41,669 nt of DNA from JAZSMJ01 sp045535815 (GTDB lineage: Bacteria > Bacillota > Clostridia > Oscillospirales > CAG-272), in the NCBI GenBank assembly GCA_045535815.1, contig JAZSMJ010000046.1, positions 1 through 41,669 of the forward strand, read 5' to 3'. Shown here in pieces: positions 32,536 to 41,483 of the stretch. The notes under the pieces are model-generated. The model searched no databases and was not told where the DNA came from. It worked only from the letters and a program-made list of their open reading frames with translations. The translations under genes were made by a program, and so were the position numbers. Position 1 is the first letter of the stretch; each line of letters starts with the position of its first letter.

Positions 32536-33864
32536 TCAAAACGGTATCTTTTTAAACAAGGCTATAAGACAAAGAAGTATTGCACACGGAACGTACAGAT
32601 ATCTTCCGGCATAATACCAAAGCTTTCCGTGCCCCTTTGCGTTACCTTTGTTGATCTCCGAAAGAAGATCATCCTTCTTCATTATCCAGAACCACGATAC
32701 CGCACCGAGCGTTGCTCCTATCGGGATGATATATATTGATACTATATCCATCCAGGGACCCCACGTTGATATTTTTTCCATATTAATACCGAATCCAAGG
32801 CAAACAACTCCGAGTATAACAAGAACGACCGTACGGTTTAATTTCGGGAAACGGTTCTGAAGCGATTCTCCGACCGCTTCAAACATATTCTGCAAGGAGC
32901 TTATACCTGCAAATATCATTGCACCGTAAAGAATTATCGCAAATAATATACCAAACGGCACGTCGAGAAGAATGTTAGGAAGTGTTTTGAAAAGCAACGA
33001 AGGTCCGTCATCAACCTTAAGACCGTATGCAAAGCACGCAGGTATAATAACAAGTGCTGCAACCATAGCTGCAATGGTATCAAACACAGCTGTACGTACA
33101 GACAGACCGACAACGTTTTCCTTATCGTCAAGATACGCACCGTAAACTAACATACCGCTTCCGGTAACCGACAGTGAGAAGAATGCCTGTCCCATAGCAC
33201 GAACCCATACCATAGGATTCTTCAGGGCACTCCAATCGGGAGTAAACATAAATTTATATCCGTCGATTGCTCCCGGAAGAAAGGCAACTCTTACCGCAAG
33301 AATCAAAAAGATACAGAAGAATACGGGCATCATTACCTTATTGGTTTTTTCTATGCTTTTAGCTCCGAAAAAAAGAGTAAGCAAGGTAACGACAACTACG
33401 ATTATATGAAAAGGAACTACCGAATAAGAAGTGGTAGAAAAGCCGTCAAACCAGATTTTTGTGTCAACGGTTGAGATCTCGCCGGTTATGGAGCTCCAAA
33501 AACCTTTAAGAACGTACGATATTATAACTGCGTAGCCTATGGCAATACACATGGATCCTGCCAAAGGAAGCCAGCCAAGCAGTCCGCCTACCTTACCCAG
33601 CTTTTTGTTTCTCGTTCCCCAAGCCTCTTTATATGATCCGAGCGTGCCCGTCCTTGAACGTCTTCCGATAGCATATTCGGCAGAAAGTCCAACAATACTG
33701 AAAAGAGCGATGAATATAAGATAAGCAAAAAGAAAAGCTCCGCCCCCGTTTTCGCCCATTTTTGCCGGGAATCCCCATACGTTTGCCATACCGACCGCAG
33801 AACCGACTGCAGCCAGAATAAAGCCCCAACGGTTTGAAAACATTGATTTCTTGCCCTGGCTCAT
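32536..33864 (-). CDS. sodium-dependent NSS-family transporter
   Basis: A 442-aa neurotransmitter:sodium symporter homologue with 11-12 membrane segments. The first helix and Na+/substrate region read NRWGFILAAVGSAVGMANVW, with FPAKMGENGGGAFLFAYL next and GLSAEYAIGR after. MGQAFFSLSVTGSGMLVYGAYL is the conserved helix-6 region. Bacterial relatives (LeuT, TnaT, MhsT) import amino acids; the substrate here is not predictable. The start MSQGKK is fixed by AGGAGGG and by the promoter at 33899-33927, which excludes the longer reading. It is divergent from the URO-D-family gene. Confidence 0.92.
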   Translation of the reverse strand: MSQGKKSMFSNRWGFILAAVGSAVGMANVWGFPAKMGENGGGAFLFAYLIFIALFSIVGLSAEYAIGRRSRTGTLGSYKEAWGTRNKKLGKVGGLLGWLPLAGSMCIAIGYAVIISYVLKGFWSSITGEISTVDTKIWFDGFSTTSYSVVPFHIIVVVVTLLTLFFGAKSIEKTNKVMMPVFFCIFLILAVRVAFLPGAIDGYKFMFTPDWSALKNPMVWVRAMGQAFFSLSVTGSGMLVYGAYLDDKENVVGLSVRTAVFDTIAAMVAALVIIPACFAYGLKVDDGPSLLFKTLPNILLDVPFGILFAIILYGAMIFAGISSLQNMFEAVGESLQNRFPKLNRTVVLVILGVVCLGFGINMEKISTWGPWMDIVSIYIIPIGATLGAVSWFWIMKKDDLLSEINKGNAKGHGKLWYYAGRYLYVPCAILLCLIALFKKIPF

Positions 33865-33898
33865 AATGCCCTCCTGAAAAAAGCTTTTGTACGCCATA

Positions 33899-33927
33899 AG
33901 CATACCATAGAACACAAAAAATGTCAA
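33899..33927 (-). promoter_or_regulatory. promoter of the NSS transporter gene
   Basis: On the minus strand: exact TTGACA, 17-nt spacer, TATGCT with an extended TGG. The leader is short, about 28 nt. Confidence 0.75.
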
Positions 33928-33969
33928 TCAGATCGTAAGCAATAATATGACAATATCCACTTACAAAAG

Positions 33970-34004
33970 CGCAATATTTCATAAAAAAAACGCAATATTT
34001 CATA
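33970..34004. repeat. two 14-bp direct repeats in a divergent promoter region
   Basis: CGCAATATTTCATA occurs at 33970-33983 and 33991-34004, a 21-bp period (two helix turns). It lies between the NSS promoter and the URO-D-family promoter and is a candidate operator for one or both. Confidence 0.6.
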
Positions 34005-34025
34005 TGTATAATATTTTTCCCGCAC

Positions 34026-34054
34026 TTGACTTGAAGTAATATATTTGTTAAAAT
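34026..34054 (+). promoter_or_regulatory. promoter of the URO-D-family gene
   Basis: TTGACT, 17-nt spacer, TAAAAT with an extended TGT. Confidence 0.7.
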
Positions 34055-34097
34055 TATATCGTTATATGATTACTTATTGGGTCTTAGGAGGAAGCAT

Positions 34098-35336
34098 ATG
34101 GAAAAGGTCAGTTTGAATGATAGAGTTATTTTAAGAGAGCTTGCTGAGCGCAAGGCAGCAATGGCTCACTGCGCACGCAACGACGAGATACTTGCGATGT
34201 GGAGAGCGCAGGCAAAGGGTATAAAGGATACCCCTCCGATACGTTTGCTTTTCTCTAATTTTCCCGGTGAGGTCGTAACGTCACGTCTTCGCTGTGAGGA
34301 AAATGATGCAAGAGAGCTTGAAGCCCGTCTTATTGAATCAATGGTCGGAAGAGAGCTTTTTGACGACGATACGCCCATATCCGACAGATTGGAAATAAAT
34401 CTTTTCACCGAAGTTAATCCCTTCGGCACACGTCCCGTACAGCACGGTGCAAAAGGATCTATAGGATTCCATATCGACCCCGTCACAGATGATATTAATG
34501 CTGATTTTGAGCTTTTCTGCAACGGTAATTTTTCTGCCGATCTTAAGGCAACCAAGGATTACTGCGCATGGGTAGATGAAATAATCGGCGATATTCTCCC
34601 GACAAAGATAACTATGGAATCTTTGACCGGAGCTATAACAAATCCGCTCGTTATGCTTATCGGAATGGAGACCTACTACATTTCAATGTACGATGCTCCC
34701 GATACTCTTCATAAGATAATGGATATGGCAACTACGGTTTACGAGCGTTACTACGATTATCTTACAGAGCAGAAGCTTCTGCTTCCGACAAACGATTTTT
34801 CAAATCTTCGTCAGGAATCCTTCTGCTTTACCGATGAGCTTCCCTCAGACGGTCCTATCACAGACACTACGCAGATGTGGGGATTTTTGGAATCTCAGGA
34901 AACTACCGCCGTTTCTCCCGAAACGTACGCCGAATTCGTATATCCCTATCAGGACAGACTTGTGAAGCGCTTCGGTCTGCTTTCATACGGATGCTGTGAG
35001 CGTGTAGATGCTCTTTGGGAAGATTATCTTTCAAAATGGGATAAGCTCAGAAAGCTTTCAGTTTCACCGTTCAATAACGAGCCACAGATAGGCGAGTATT
35101 TAAGAGGCACAAACGTAATTTATTACAGCAAGCCGAGGGCCGAATACGTAACAAATCCCGGTCCGCTTGACGAAGATGCCCTCCGTACATATTTCAAGGG
35201 TGTTGCTCAGGCGGCAAGCGGCTGTCTTTTAGAGGTAGCACAGCGTGAGGTCGGAACGATTTTCGGTGATTATAGTCGTGGAAAGCGTTACGTTGAGATA
35301 GCAAAAGAAACGATAAGAAAATATTGGAAACCGTAA
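34098..35336 (+). CDS. uroporphyrinogen decarboxylase-family protein
   Basis: A 412-aa TIM-barrel protein of the URO-D superfamily. The fold is suggested by MESLTGAITNPLVMLIGMETYY, APDTLHKIMDMATTVYERYY, SPETYAEFVYPYQDRL and the C-terminal GTIFGDYSRGKRYVEIAKET. In anaerobes most such proteins are cobamide-dependent methyltransferases (MtaA/CmuA-like) rather than heme enzymes. No corrinoid protein or heme genes are near, so the substrate stays open. The start MEKVSL has AGGAGG upstream; an earlier in-frame TTG lies before that site. It has its own promoter and terminator. Confidence 0.75.
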   Translation: MEKVSLNDRVILRELAERKAAMAHCARNDEILAMWRAQAKGIKDTPPIRLLFSNFPGEVVTSRLRCEENDARELEARLIESMVGRELFDDDTPISDRLEINLFTEVNPFGTRPVQHGAKGSIGFHIDPVTDDINADFELFCNGNFSADLKATKDYCAWVDEIIGDILPTKITMESLTGAITNPLVMLIGMETYYISMYDAPDTLHKIMDMATTVYERYYDYLTEQKLLLPTNDFSNLRQESFCFTDELPSDGPITDTTQMWGFLESQETTAVSPETYAEFVYPYQDRLVKRFGLLSYGCCERVDALWEDYLSKWDKLRKLSVSPFNNEPQIGEYLRGTNVIYYSKPRAEYVTNPGPLDEDALRTYFKGVAQAASGCLLEVAQREVGTIFGDYSRGKRYVEIAKETIRKYWKP

Positions 35337-35340
35337 ATTT

Positions 35341-35372
35341 AAAATACCGGACTTTGAAAAGTCCGGTATTTT
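35341..35372. terminator. bidirectional terminator
   Basis: A 12-bp stem (AAAATACCGGAC / GTCCGGTATTTT) lies between two convergent genes. Confidence 0.88.
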
Positions 35373-35375
35373 TTG

Positions 35376-36227
35376 TTATCTGTAATAGCTTGCACGCATG
35401 CACCGCTTGCAAAGCTCCTGAGTGCATTGATGCTTTGTAAATCCGTCGTATATCGCACGAGCTCTTTCCGATTTTAATATCTCGTCAAGAGACTGATCAA
35501 AAAGATTGCCAAGTGCAAGATCGCCGTTTCTGTCAAGGCAGCACGGAACTACCGTGCCGTCACATAAGATGCCTATCTGATCTCTAAGACCGTAGCAAAA
35601 TCCACTTTCACAAAGGATCTCTCCCGAGATGTCTGGCCAGTCGAATTTTTCACCCCATTCGAGAAAAACTCGCTCCGAGAGTCTCTTGCCGCTTCTCGTT
35701 TCTTGCCATTCTCCCAAAAAGATCTTATGCATCTCAGCTAATATCATTTCGTTTTTTTCGTTCAAAGCTCCCTCTGCCCTGCCTTCAAGATTCCATAGCC
35801 TCAGCACCGTAATAATCCCTGCATCAGCCGATCTTTTTGCAAAGCTAAGACAAGTGCTTATATATTTTTCAAACGGCATATCCATAGGATTTGCCTCAAA
35901 GGCGTGAAGAGAAACATTTACCTTATAGGGCCTTGCGGAAATTATCGCATCCGCACGCTCCGAAAGAAGCGTGCCGTTTGTAACGATAATTGATTTGAGG
36001 CCGAGCCCCGATGAAATATGAATAAAATGAGGAAGTAAAGGATGCGCCGTCGGCTCACCCATTAAATGATAATAAATATATTCAGCCCATTCCGATACCT
36101 TTTTAGCAAGACAGACAAACTCTTCCTCGCTCATCAAGTGTGCCTTTCTCTCGGTCCCCGGACAAAAAGCACAGCTCAGATTGCATCGGTTAGTTATTTC
36201 AAGATATACCTTGCGATGATTTGACAT
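35376..36227 (-). CDS. radical SAM protein with C-terminal SPASM-like cysteines
   Basis: A 283-aa radical SAM enzyme. The [4Fe-4S]-SAM motif is CNLSCAFC (C15, C19, C22). YHLMGEPTAHP is the GEP motif, and SIIVTNGT and VNVSLHA are further barrel strands. The C-terminal region has cysteines FCYGLRDQ, GTVVPCCLDRNG, CTQELCKRCM, like the SPASM/twitch auxiliary-cluster domain. Such proteins modify peptides or other substrates; no precursor peptide is evident nearby. It is 52 nt downstream of the beta-helix lipoprotein gene and may be cotranscribed. AAAGGGA precedes the ATG. Confidence 0.88.
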   Translation of the reverse strand: MSNHRKVYLEITNRCNLSCAFCPGTERKAHLMSEEEFVCLAKKVSEWAEYIYYHLMGEPTAHPLLPHFIHISSGLGLKSIIVTNGTLLSERADAIISARPYKVNVSLHAFEANPMDMPFEKYISTCLSFAKRSADAGIITVLRLWNLEGRAEGALNEKNEMILAEMHKIFLGEWQETRSGKRLSERVFLEWGEKFDWPDISGEILCESGFCYGLRDQIGILCDGTVVPCCLDRNGDLALGNLFDQSLDEILKSERARAIYDGFTKHQCTQELCKRCMRASYYR

Positions 36228-36279
36228 ACGTTTCCCTTTGTTGTGTTGTATTTATCAACCTACCGAGAATATTCTGTTT

Positions 36280-38184
36280 TTATTTTACTGTAGATCCGTA
36301 ATTAAAAGCAGAAGTCCCCGATTCAAGCGCACCTATATCGGGCGCGGAGCCCTTATAGCCGTCGGTATAGGGTGGCAGCTCGCAACCTGCATCAATGGCT
36401 TCATGTCCGGCGCTGAGGCTGAAATCAGAGCTGAAGCTTGTGATCTTCATATTATTTTTCACAACAGGCTCGTTATCTCCCCGAACGAGATCCCACGCTC
36501 CCGTGTGCAGATTATTTGCAATAATGCTTTCTTCCATCGACGGTATATCTGCTGGATAGCAGTACGTCAGATTCAGCTTGTCGTTGCCTGCTATGGTGTT
36601 GTTTACTATCATACATTTGATAAGCTGACTGTTTAACTGAATACCTACAGAATTGTCAGTGATAATATTGTGATGAACGTTGATTTCACTGCAGTTATTG
36701 TCTATATATACGCCTACGCCATTGTTATCGTGAATGTAGTTGTAGGCTATTTCACTTCCCTTAGCCGACGTTCCCCAAGCGTAGATCGCACCGCAATCAC
36801 TTGTCAGCATTGCACATCCCTTTATTTCATTGTTCATAATTTTTGTTCTGACAGACGTGCTGTGATAAATAATAAATCTTCCCGAATCGACGAGAGTGCA
36901 ATTTTTAACGGTGTTGTCCTCCCCTTCAATCGTTACGTTTGCAAAATAACCTGCAGACCAGTTCACGTCAGATATATGGCAGTTGTCAACGGTATTGCCC
37001 TTGCCTGTAATCAATATGCCGTTTCCGGCGCTCTTGGTTATCTTGCTGTTTTTCCAAACGTTACCCTCTCCGCCTAAATGGTTTGATCTTTGAGAAGACA
37101 TAGATTCATAAGCGTTTCCGTCAATAAAATAATCTCCGTAGCTGACGCTGACACCATCGAGAACACAGTGCCTTGCATTTTTTCCGTCAACGGCACACGC
37201 AATAAGATCAATACCCGAAATATGTACGTATTCAGAAGAAGAAATATCTATTCCGTGCTTTCTCGTTCTGTGTGATATCTCATAGTTTTCCGGACTGTCT
37301 CCATTTTCGGTATACAGATACAGCTTTTTGTCATTTTTATCGTAATACCATTCACCCGGAGCATCAAGAAGAGCAAGAGAATCCACTATATAATATTTAT
37401 TTCCCGATTTCGGCACGAACGGATCGTATCCCTCGGGATCTCCGCCCTCTGATCTAACGGGAGCAAACGTAATTGATTTGCCCGGCTGACAGGATTCGAT
37501 AATTCTGCTATATGCAAGATACTCGGAGCCGGGCACCATATTTACTCTTGCTCCCGTTAGATCAACGTTTGGCATATTGCTGTCAACGATAGTATCGCTA
37601 CCAGAGCCCGATTGCATTTTTGCACGCGTCATATTGACAGGATCATCCACGGCAGTATCGGGCCATCGAGCAAGATTCATCTGTTTGCCGTTTACAAAAA
37701 GATCAACTACTTCATTACTGACATCAGCAACGTATACATTTCCGCTGTATAAAGTCCAATCTGCATCTATCAGATCGCATCCGGTTATAACGGGATGTGC
37801 TCCATCCTCTGCTTTGACTGTAACAGGAGCATCCTTATCGCCTGATGTAAAGGTTATCTTTTCACGGTACGTACCGTCTTTTACTATAAGGATATCACCT
37901 GCATTCAGATGCGATACGGCCTCGCTTATGGTCTTGTACGGAGCATCCTTTGCTCCGCTGTTGCCGTCATCACCGAAATTAGCGTCAACGTAAATGGTTT
38001 TCACGTCTTTCCCCCCGACATTATCATCATTTTGACCATTGCTATCGCTTGGAATATCGGACAATGATTCTCCCTGCAATTCTGACCGGCTTTCATCTTT
38101 TTCATTTGAAAAATTACAGGATGTTGCAAAAATGCTCACAGTCAAAATAACAAGCAAAAATAACAATATATATTTTTTATCCAT
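36280..38184 (-). CDS. right-handed beta-helix lipoprotein (DUF1565-type)
   Basis: A 634-aa exported lipoprotein; the signal peptide ends in a lipobox with C23 (FATSC). An acidic, Ser-rich linker (about 24-60) leads into a DUF1565-like start (TIYVDANFGDDGNSG, then APYKTISEAVSHL and ILIVKDGTYREKI). A long right-handed parallel beta-helix follows, with regular coils such as NTVDNCHISD, NTVKNCTLVD, and IAYNYIHDNNGVGVYIDNN. This fold is shared by pectate lyase-like polysaccharide lyases and hydrolases. Catalytic residues cannot be assigned, so substrate and activity are unknown. The start has a GAGGTG-like site. It lies 44 nt after the cysteine desulfidase-family gene. Confidence 0.85.
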   Translation of the reverse strand: MDKKYILLFLLVILTVSIFATSCNFSNEKDESRSELQGESLSDIPSDSNGQNDDNVGGKDVKTIYVDANFGDDGNSGAKDAPYKTISEAVSHLNAGDILIVKDGTYREKITFTSGDKDAPVTVKAEDGAHPVITGCDLIDADWTLYSGNVYVADVSNEVVDLFVNGKQMNLARWPDTAVDDPVNMTRAKMQSGSGSDTIVDSNMPNVDLTGARVNMVPGSEYLAYSRIIESCQPGKSITFAPVRSEGGDPEGYDPFVPKSGNKYYIVDSLALLDAPGEWYYDKNDKKLYLYTENGDSPENYEISHRTRKHGIDISSSEYVHISGIDLIACAVDGKNARHCVLDGVSVSYGDYFIDGNAYESMSSQRSNHLGGEGNVWKNSKITKSAGNGILITGKGNTVDNCHISDVNWSAGYFANVTIEGEDNTVKNCTLVDSGRFIIYHSTSVRTKIMNNEIKGCAMLTSDCGAIYAWGTSAKGSEIAYNYIHDNNGVGVYIDNNCSEINVHHNIITDNSVGIQLNSQLIKCMIVNNTIAGNDKLNLTYCYPADIPSMEESIIANNLHTGAWDLVRGDNEPVVKNNMKITSFSSDFSLSAGHEAIDAGCELPPYTDGYKGSAPDIGALESGTSAFNYGSTVK

Positions 38185-38228
38185 TATCGCACCTCACTTT
38201 CAGTTATATTATAGTATTATTCTATTAT

Positions 38229-39503
38229 TTATTCTTGTGAAAGCATGATCTTGATGATCTCTGCATCGGTCTTGCGCATGCCGTCAGATGCAAGACGGCT
38301 TACGTTTCTTATTGTGTTTTCAACACCTTTGCTTACAATGCCATCTCCGCCAAAGAATTGGCTACCCTCTCTGAACATCTGCATTCCGAGAATGCCTGCC
38401 TCAACCGCAGAAGCTATCTTGGCGGCACAGCTTGCCTTGGCTCCGTCACAAATAACCCCCGAGTTTATGGCAATGGCATTGACCACCGTGTGAGCGATCT
38501 CACGGAATTTCCCACCGTAAAGATAGGTCACTCCTGCAGCCGCTCCGCATCCTGCACTGATAACACCGCAGTAGGCACTGAGCGGACCTATGCCTGTCTT
38601 CAGATGAAGCGTTACAAGATTGGATACCGCAAGCGCACGGTAAAGCTGCTCACTTGAAGCACCCATTTCACGTGCATAGACAATTACCGGCACGGATGCA
38701 GTAATTCCCTGGTTTCCTGAGCCTGAATTTATTACCACCGGCTTTTCGCATCCGCCCATACGGGCATCTGATGCGGCAGCCGCATATGCCTTTGCCCTTG
38801 TGGCAACATCATTCTCCCGTGTCTTAAGAATAACCTGACCTATACGGGCACCATAGTTATTTCGCAAGCCTTCTTCTGCTATATCCATATTACAAGCAAT
38901 CTGCCGATCAAAAATATCCTTAACGTCTGCGACATCGAGAGTATCGGCAAATTCAACTATGTCTTCAACCGAAAGAAGATCCTTGTCTTTGGTATTTTCT
39001 GGGGAAATATTTTCAGGACTGCGGCTGTAAACAGTCTTTCCGTCTTTGGTGATACAAACTACGTTTGTGTGATCCTCGGCAATGCGGCAGCTTGCTCGGT
39101 GTCCCCCACCCTCAAGGATGATATTTATATCAAAAAGTGCTCCCGAATCAGATTCGCGCACCGTAAAATCTGCACTGTTTAAATATTCGGATATCTGTAT
39201 CTGCTGCTGATCTGTAACCTTGCTGATAACAAGCAATTCACTGTCAGGATCACCTGCAATTATACCTGCCGCAGCCGCCGCAGGAAGACCGTGCAGACCT
39301 TTGGTGTTGGGCACGATAACACTTTTTACGTTTTTGATTATATTGGAGCTGACGCAAATATCTACAGTATCGGGCAAAGCGCCAAGAGCTCTTGCAGCAC
39401 AGGCAGCCGCGTATGCAACGGCAATCGGCTCGGTGCACCCCATAGCGGGCACCAGTTCCTTTCTAAGCAATCGTACGTATGCACTGTAAACAGACCGTTC
39501 CAT
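38229..39503 (-). CDS. L-cysteine desulfidase / UPF0597 family protein (CyuA-like)
   Basis: A 424-aa cytosolic [4Fe-4S] enzyme family that breaks L-cysteine into pyruvate, ammonia and sulfide (CyuA/YhaM, archaeal CdsB; related to the serine dehydratase alpha subunit). MGCTEPIAVAYAAA contains C23, the first likely cluster ligand. Further cysteines occur in AYCGVISAGCGAAAGV and the following GVICDGAKASCAAK. KNVKSVIVPNTKGLHGLPAAAAAG and NSGSGNQGITASVPV are family signatures. GAGGTGG precedes ATG 39503, and a promoter lies at 39535-39563. Exact substrate (Cys or Ser) is uncertain. Confidence 0.9.
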   Translation of the reverse strand: MERSVYSAYVRLLRKELVPAMGCTEPIAVAYAAACAARALGALPDTVDICVSSNIIKNVKSVIVPNTKGLHGLPAAAAAGIIAGDPDSELLVISKVTDQQQIQISEYLNSADFTVRESDSGALFDINIILEGGGHRASCRIAEDHTNVVCITKDGKTVYSRSPENISPENTKDKDLLSVEDIVEFADTLDVADVKDIFDRQIACNMDIAEEGLRNNYGARIGQVILKTRENDVATRAKAYAAAASDARMGGCEKPVVINSGSGNQGITASVPVIVYAREMGASSEQLYRALAVSNLVTLHLKTGIGPLSAYCGVISAGCGAAAGVTYLYGGKFREIAHTVVNAIAINSGVICDGAKASCAAKIASAVEAGILGMQMFREGSQFFGGDGIVSKGVENTIRNVSRLASDGMRKTDAEIIKIMLSQE

Positions 39504-39534
39504 AAATCCACCTCGTTTGTACCTTCTGATAAAG

Positions 39535-39563
39535 ATTATACTTCAAATCAACGTTTTATGCAA
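39535..39563 (-). promoter_or_regulatory. promoter of the cysteine desulfidase-family gene
   Basis: On the minus strand: TTGCAT, 17-nt spacer, TATAAT. It starts just past the terminator of the preceding gene. Confidence 0.7.
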
Positions 39564-39569
39564 GAATAA

Positions 39570-39619
39570 AAAACACCGAAACGAAGCGCTGAACAAATAC
39601 GCCTGTGATTCGGTGTTTT
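39570..39619 (-). terminator. terminator of the acyltransferase gene
   Basis: An 11-bp stem (AAAACACCGAA / TTCGGTGTTTT) with a 28-nt loop that can form its own pairs, then a T-run on the minus strand. Confidence 0.75.
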
Positions 39620-39646
39620 CTTTGATTCGTTAGAGCTGAGAAGATA

Positions 39647-40939
39647 TCACGACTCTGCCACAGCTCCGACCGATCTCCGTCTGACCTTTTTCATTTTATA
39701 AAGCTCTTCGGTTGCAAGCCGTGCTTTTGTAACGGAAACGTTTCCCTTTGGGAAACAGAAATATGAAAACTCGTTATCTCCGATTCCGATAACGTCACCG
39801 ATCTCATACCAATAATAATCAGAATACAGGGTATGAGAAAATACTGCCGACTGTCTGTAATTAAGTTTCCCATCTGCACCGGTTAAACGAAAGCCACTCA
39901 GATCGTGCGTAAGACGTCCTGAGCCTATATTACAAACCCCGTCAAGATTAACCTGAATGCTGATATCAACGTCAGTATCCAAGAGATAAGTGCCGTTTTC
40001 AAGCTCAGATCGAACGCACTCTCTTTGCCAGGAGTACCAATCGGGGACGTGAGAATATTCGGTTACTGCATCAATAGCGGTAAGCTGACCGTATTCATCC
40101 ATCTCCCATCGTTTGCCGCAAGAATGGCAGGTAAGAGTTATGCCCTTGCCTTCCATTTGGTTTTCAGTATTGCAATGCGGGCATTTGTACAGAATTCTAT
40201 GTAATCCGTCGGCACGGAAAGGTACGTCAACAGAGATCTTATTATCTCTCTGCCACGCAAAATTATCAAAGCCAAAGGCTTCATCAAGCAGTGCGTCAAG
40301 CTCTTCTACCGACTTCTCTTTTATCTCATCTGCCGTAGCAATACACTTAACGTGTGCGCTGACCTTAACGTCTCTGATTTGAAGCATATTGTAAAGCGGA
40401 TCACGGTGAAAAGCACCTTGAGTGATAACCGTTACAACGGGAACTCCCAGCTTTTTCATCAAAACTCCGAGTCCTCTCGGAAGCGTTGTAGCCCTTCCGT
40501 CAAAGGAATAGCCTGCCTCAGGATACATAAGCACGCTTGTTTTGTTTTCTTTAAGCATGTATTTTATATCATGGAACAACGAAATATCCGAAACGTACTT
40601 ATGAGTCGGCGTACATCCAAGAAAACGCATAAGCTTTCCCAGTATTCCCGACATTCCGTCAACGGACGTTATGATTCCCATTCTTCTCGGATAAAATATG
40701 CCAAATGCAATCTTCATATCAGTAAAGCTCGAATGATTCATCAGAATAAGGCAGGGCTGTTTCCCTACAAGCTCCATTCGCTCTGTAGTATAAGAAAAAT
40801 TCGTCTTGCGCAGTGTCGGGTAAGACACAAGGCGAACAACGGTAGCAAGAAAACGACTGGGCTTCATCGGCTTCTTATGCTTTAAACGAGGCAATTTCAA
40901 AACCTCATCATATGATAGATCCTGCATTTTAATTTTCAT
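39647..40939 (-). CDS. PlsC-like acyltransferase with zinc ribbon
   Basis: A 430-aa protein. Residues about 60-215 are a 1-acyl-glycerol-3-phosphate acyltransferase domain: the catalytic NHSSFTD (H-x4-D), then RRMGIITSVDG, MYPEAGYSFDG in place of the usual PEGTRS, and VPVVTVITQGAF. Residues about 253-280 form a zinc ribbon (CPHCNTEN, CHSCGKRW). A C-terminal domain of about 140 residues of beta character follows (DTDVDISIQVNLDGV; YWYEIGDVIGIGDNEFSYF) that I cannot name. PlsC alone is about 200-250 aa, so this is an extended form for phospholipid or other lipid acylation. It has its own promoter. Confidence 0.85.
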   Translation of the reverse strand: MKIKMQDLSYDEVLKLPRLKHKKPMKPSRFLATVVRLVSYPTLRKTNFSYTTERMELVGKQPCLILMNHSSFTDMKIAFGIFYPRRMGIITSVDGMSGILGKLMRFLGCTPTHKYVSDISLFHDIKYMLKENKTSVLMYPEAGYSFDGRATTLPRGLGVLMKKLGVPVVTVITQGAFHRDPLYNMLQIRDVKVSAHVKCIATADEIKEKSVEELDALLDEAFGFDNFAWQRDNKISVDVPFRADGLHRILYKCPHCNTENQMEGKGITLTCHSCGKRWEMDEYGQLTAIDAVTEYSHVPDWYSWQRECVRSELENGTYLLDTDVDISIQVNLDGVCNIGSGRLTHDLSGFRLTGADGKLNYRQSAVFSHTLYSDYYWYEIGDVIGIGDNEFSYFCFPKGNVSVTKARLATEELYKMKKVRRRSVGAVAES

Positions 40940-41046
40940 GATTTATACCTATTCTGTCTCGAAGCCTACAAGCATATCATCCTTTTCAGCACGTAAGCAT
41001 CTGAATTTATAAGTTTTAGTATTCGTGCATATCCAACTGTTTTTTT

Positions 41047-41076
41047 ATTATAACACATACTTTAACTAAAAATCAA
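41047..41076 (-). promoter_or_regulatory. promoter of the PlsC-like gene
   Basis: On the minus strand: TTGATT, 18-nt spacer, TATAAT with an extended TGT. The leader is about 100 nt. Confidence 0.65.
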
Positions 41077-41132
41077 TGTTTTTCTCTTCTCTGAAAAATT
41101 AGCTTGGGAGATTTAGTTAAGAGTGAAAAAGT

Positions 41133-41166
41133 AAAACCTTCCCGAACTTCGTCCGAGAAGGTTTTT
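41133..41166. terminator. orphan terminator-like hairpin
   Basis: A 9-bp stem (AAAACCTTC / GAAGGTTTT) followed by T on the plus strand. No gene that it would end is seen on either side. Confidence 0.5.
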
Positions 41167-41384
41167 GGCAAGTCAGACCAAAAAAGATATCATTAATAGG
41201 GTCTTATTTTTTATGTTTACTCATCGATTTTTGATCATTTGCAAAATTGGCTTCAATAAGTGAAACCGTAAAAAGTCCGCATTTATCAATAAAAAACAAG
41301 AGTTATTTCTTACCGACTAAAAAATCTGTTTGGAAGAGCGACTTCTGTTTAGCTCTATTCATAATTTGAAGCATTATTATTCAT

Positions 41385-41411
41385 TTGTCTGTAACAAAAG
41401 TGGTATATAAT
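41385..41411 (+). promoter_or_regulatory. possible promoter of the right-edge gene
   Basis: TTGTCT and TATAAT with a short 15-nt spacer (or TTGTCT-17-TAATAT). Confidence 0.4.
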
Positions 41412-41483
41412 ATAAAGATACATTAACATTATACAAATTATAACACCTTTTCCCATTATTCTTATCTCAAGGAGGTGCCAACG

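Larger units (their letters stand above)
40940..41483. other. long intergenic stretch
   Basis: About 540 bases without a supportable gene. It holds the plsC-like promoter (41047-41076), a hairpin at 41133-41166, a small AGACC/GGTCT inverted repeat near 41174-41203, and a possible plus-strand promoter at 41385-41411. The rest is AT-rich with no recognisable element. It may be the edge of an accessory segment. Confidence 0.5.

Noticed and set aside
33970..34004. CRISPR array
   Set aside because: Only two short repeats with a 7-bp gap, no spacers of regular length and no cas genes.
34098..35336. HemE, true uroporphyrinogen decarboxylase
   Set aside because: The family fold fits, but no heme genes are near and the characteristic N-terminal HemE region is not evident; a methyltransferase-type member is more likely.
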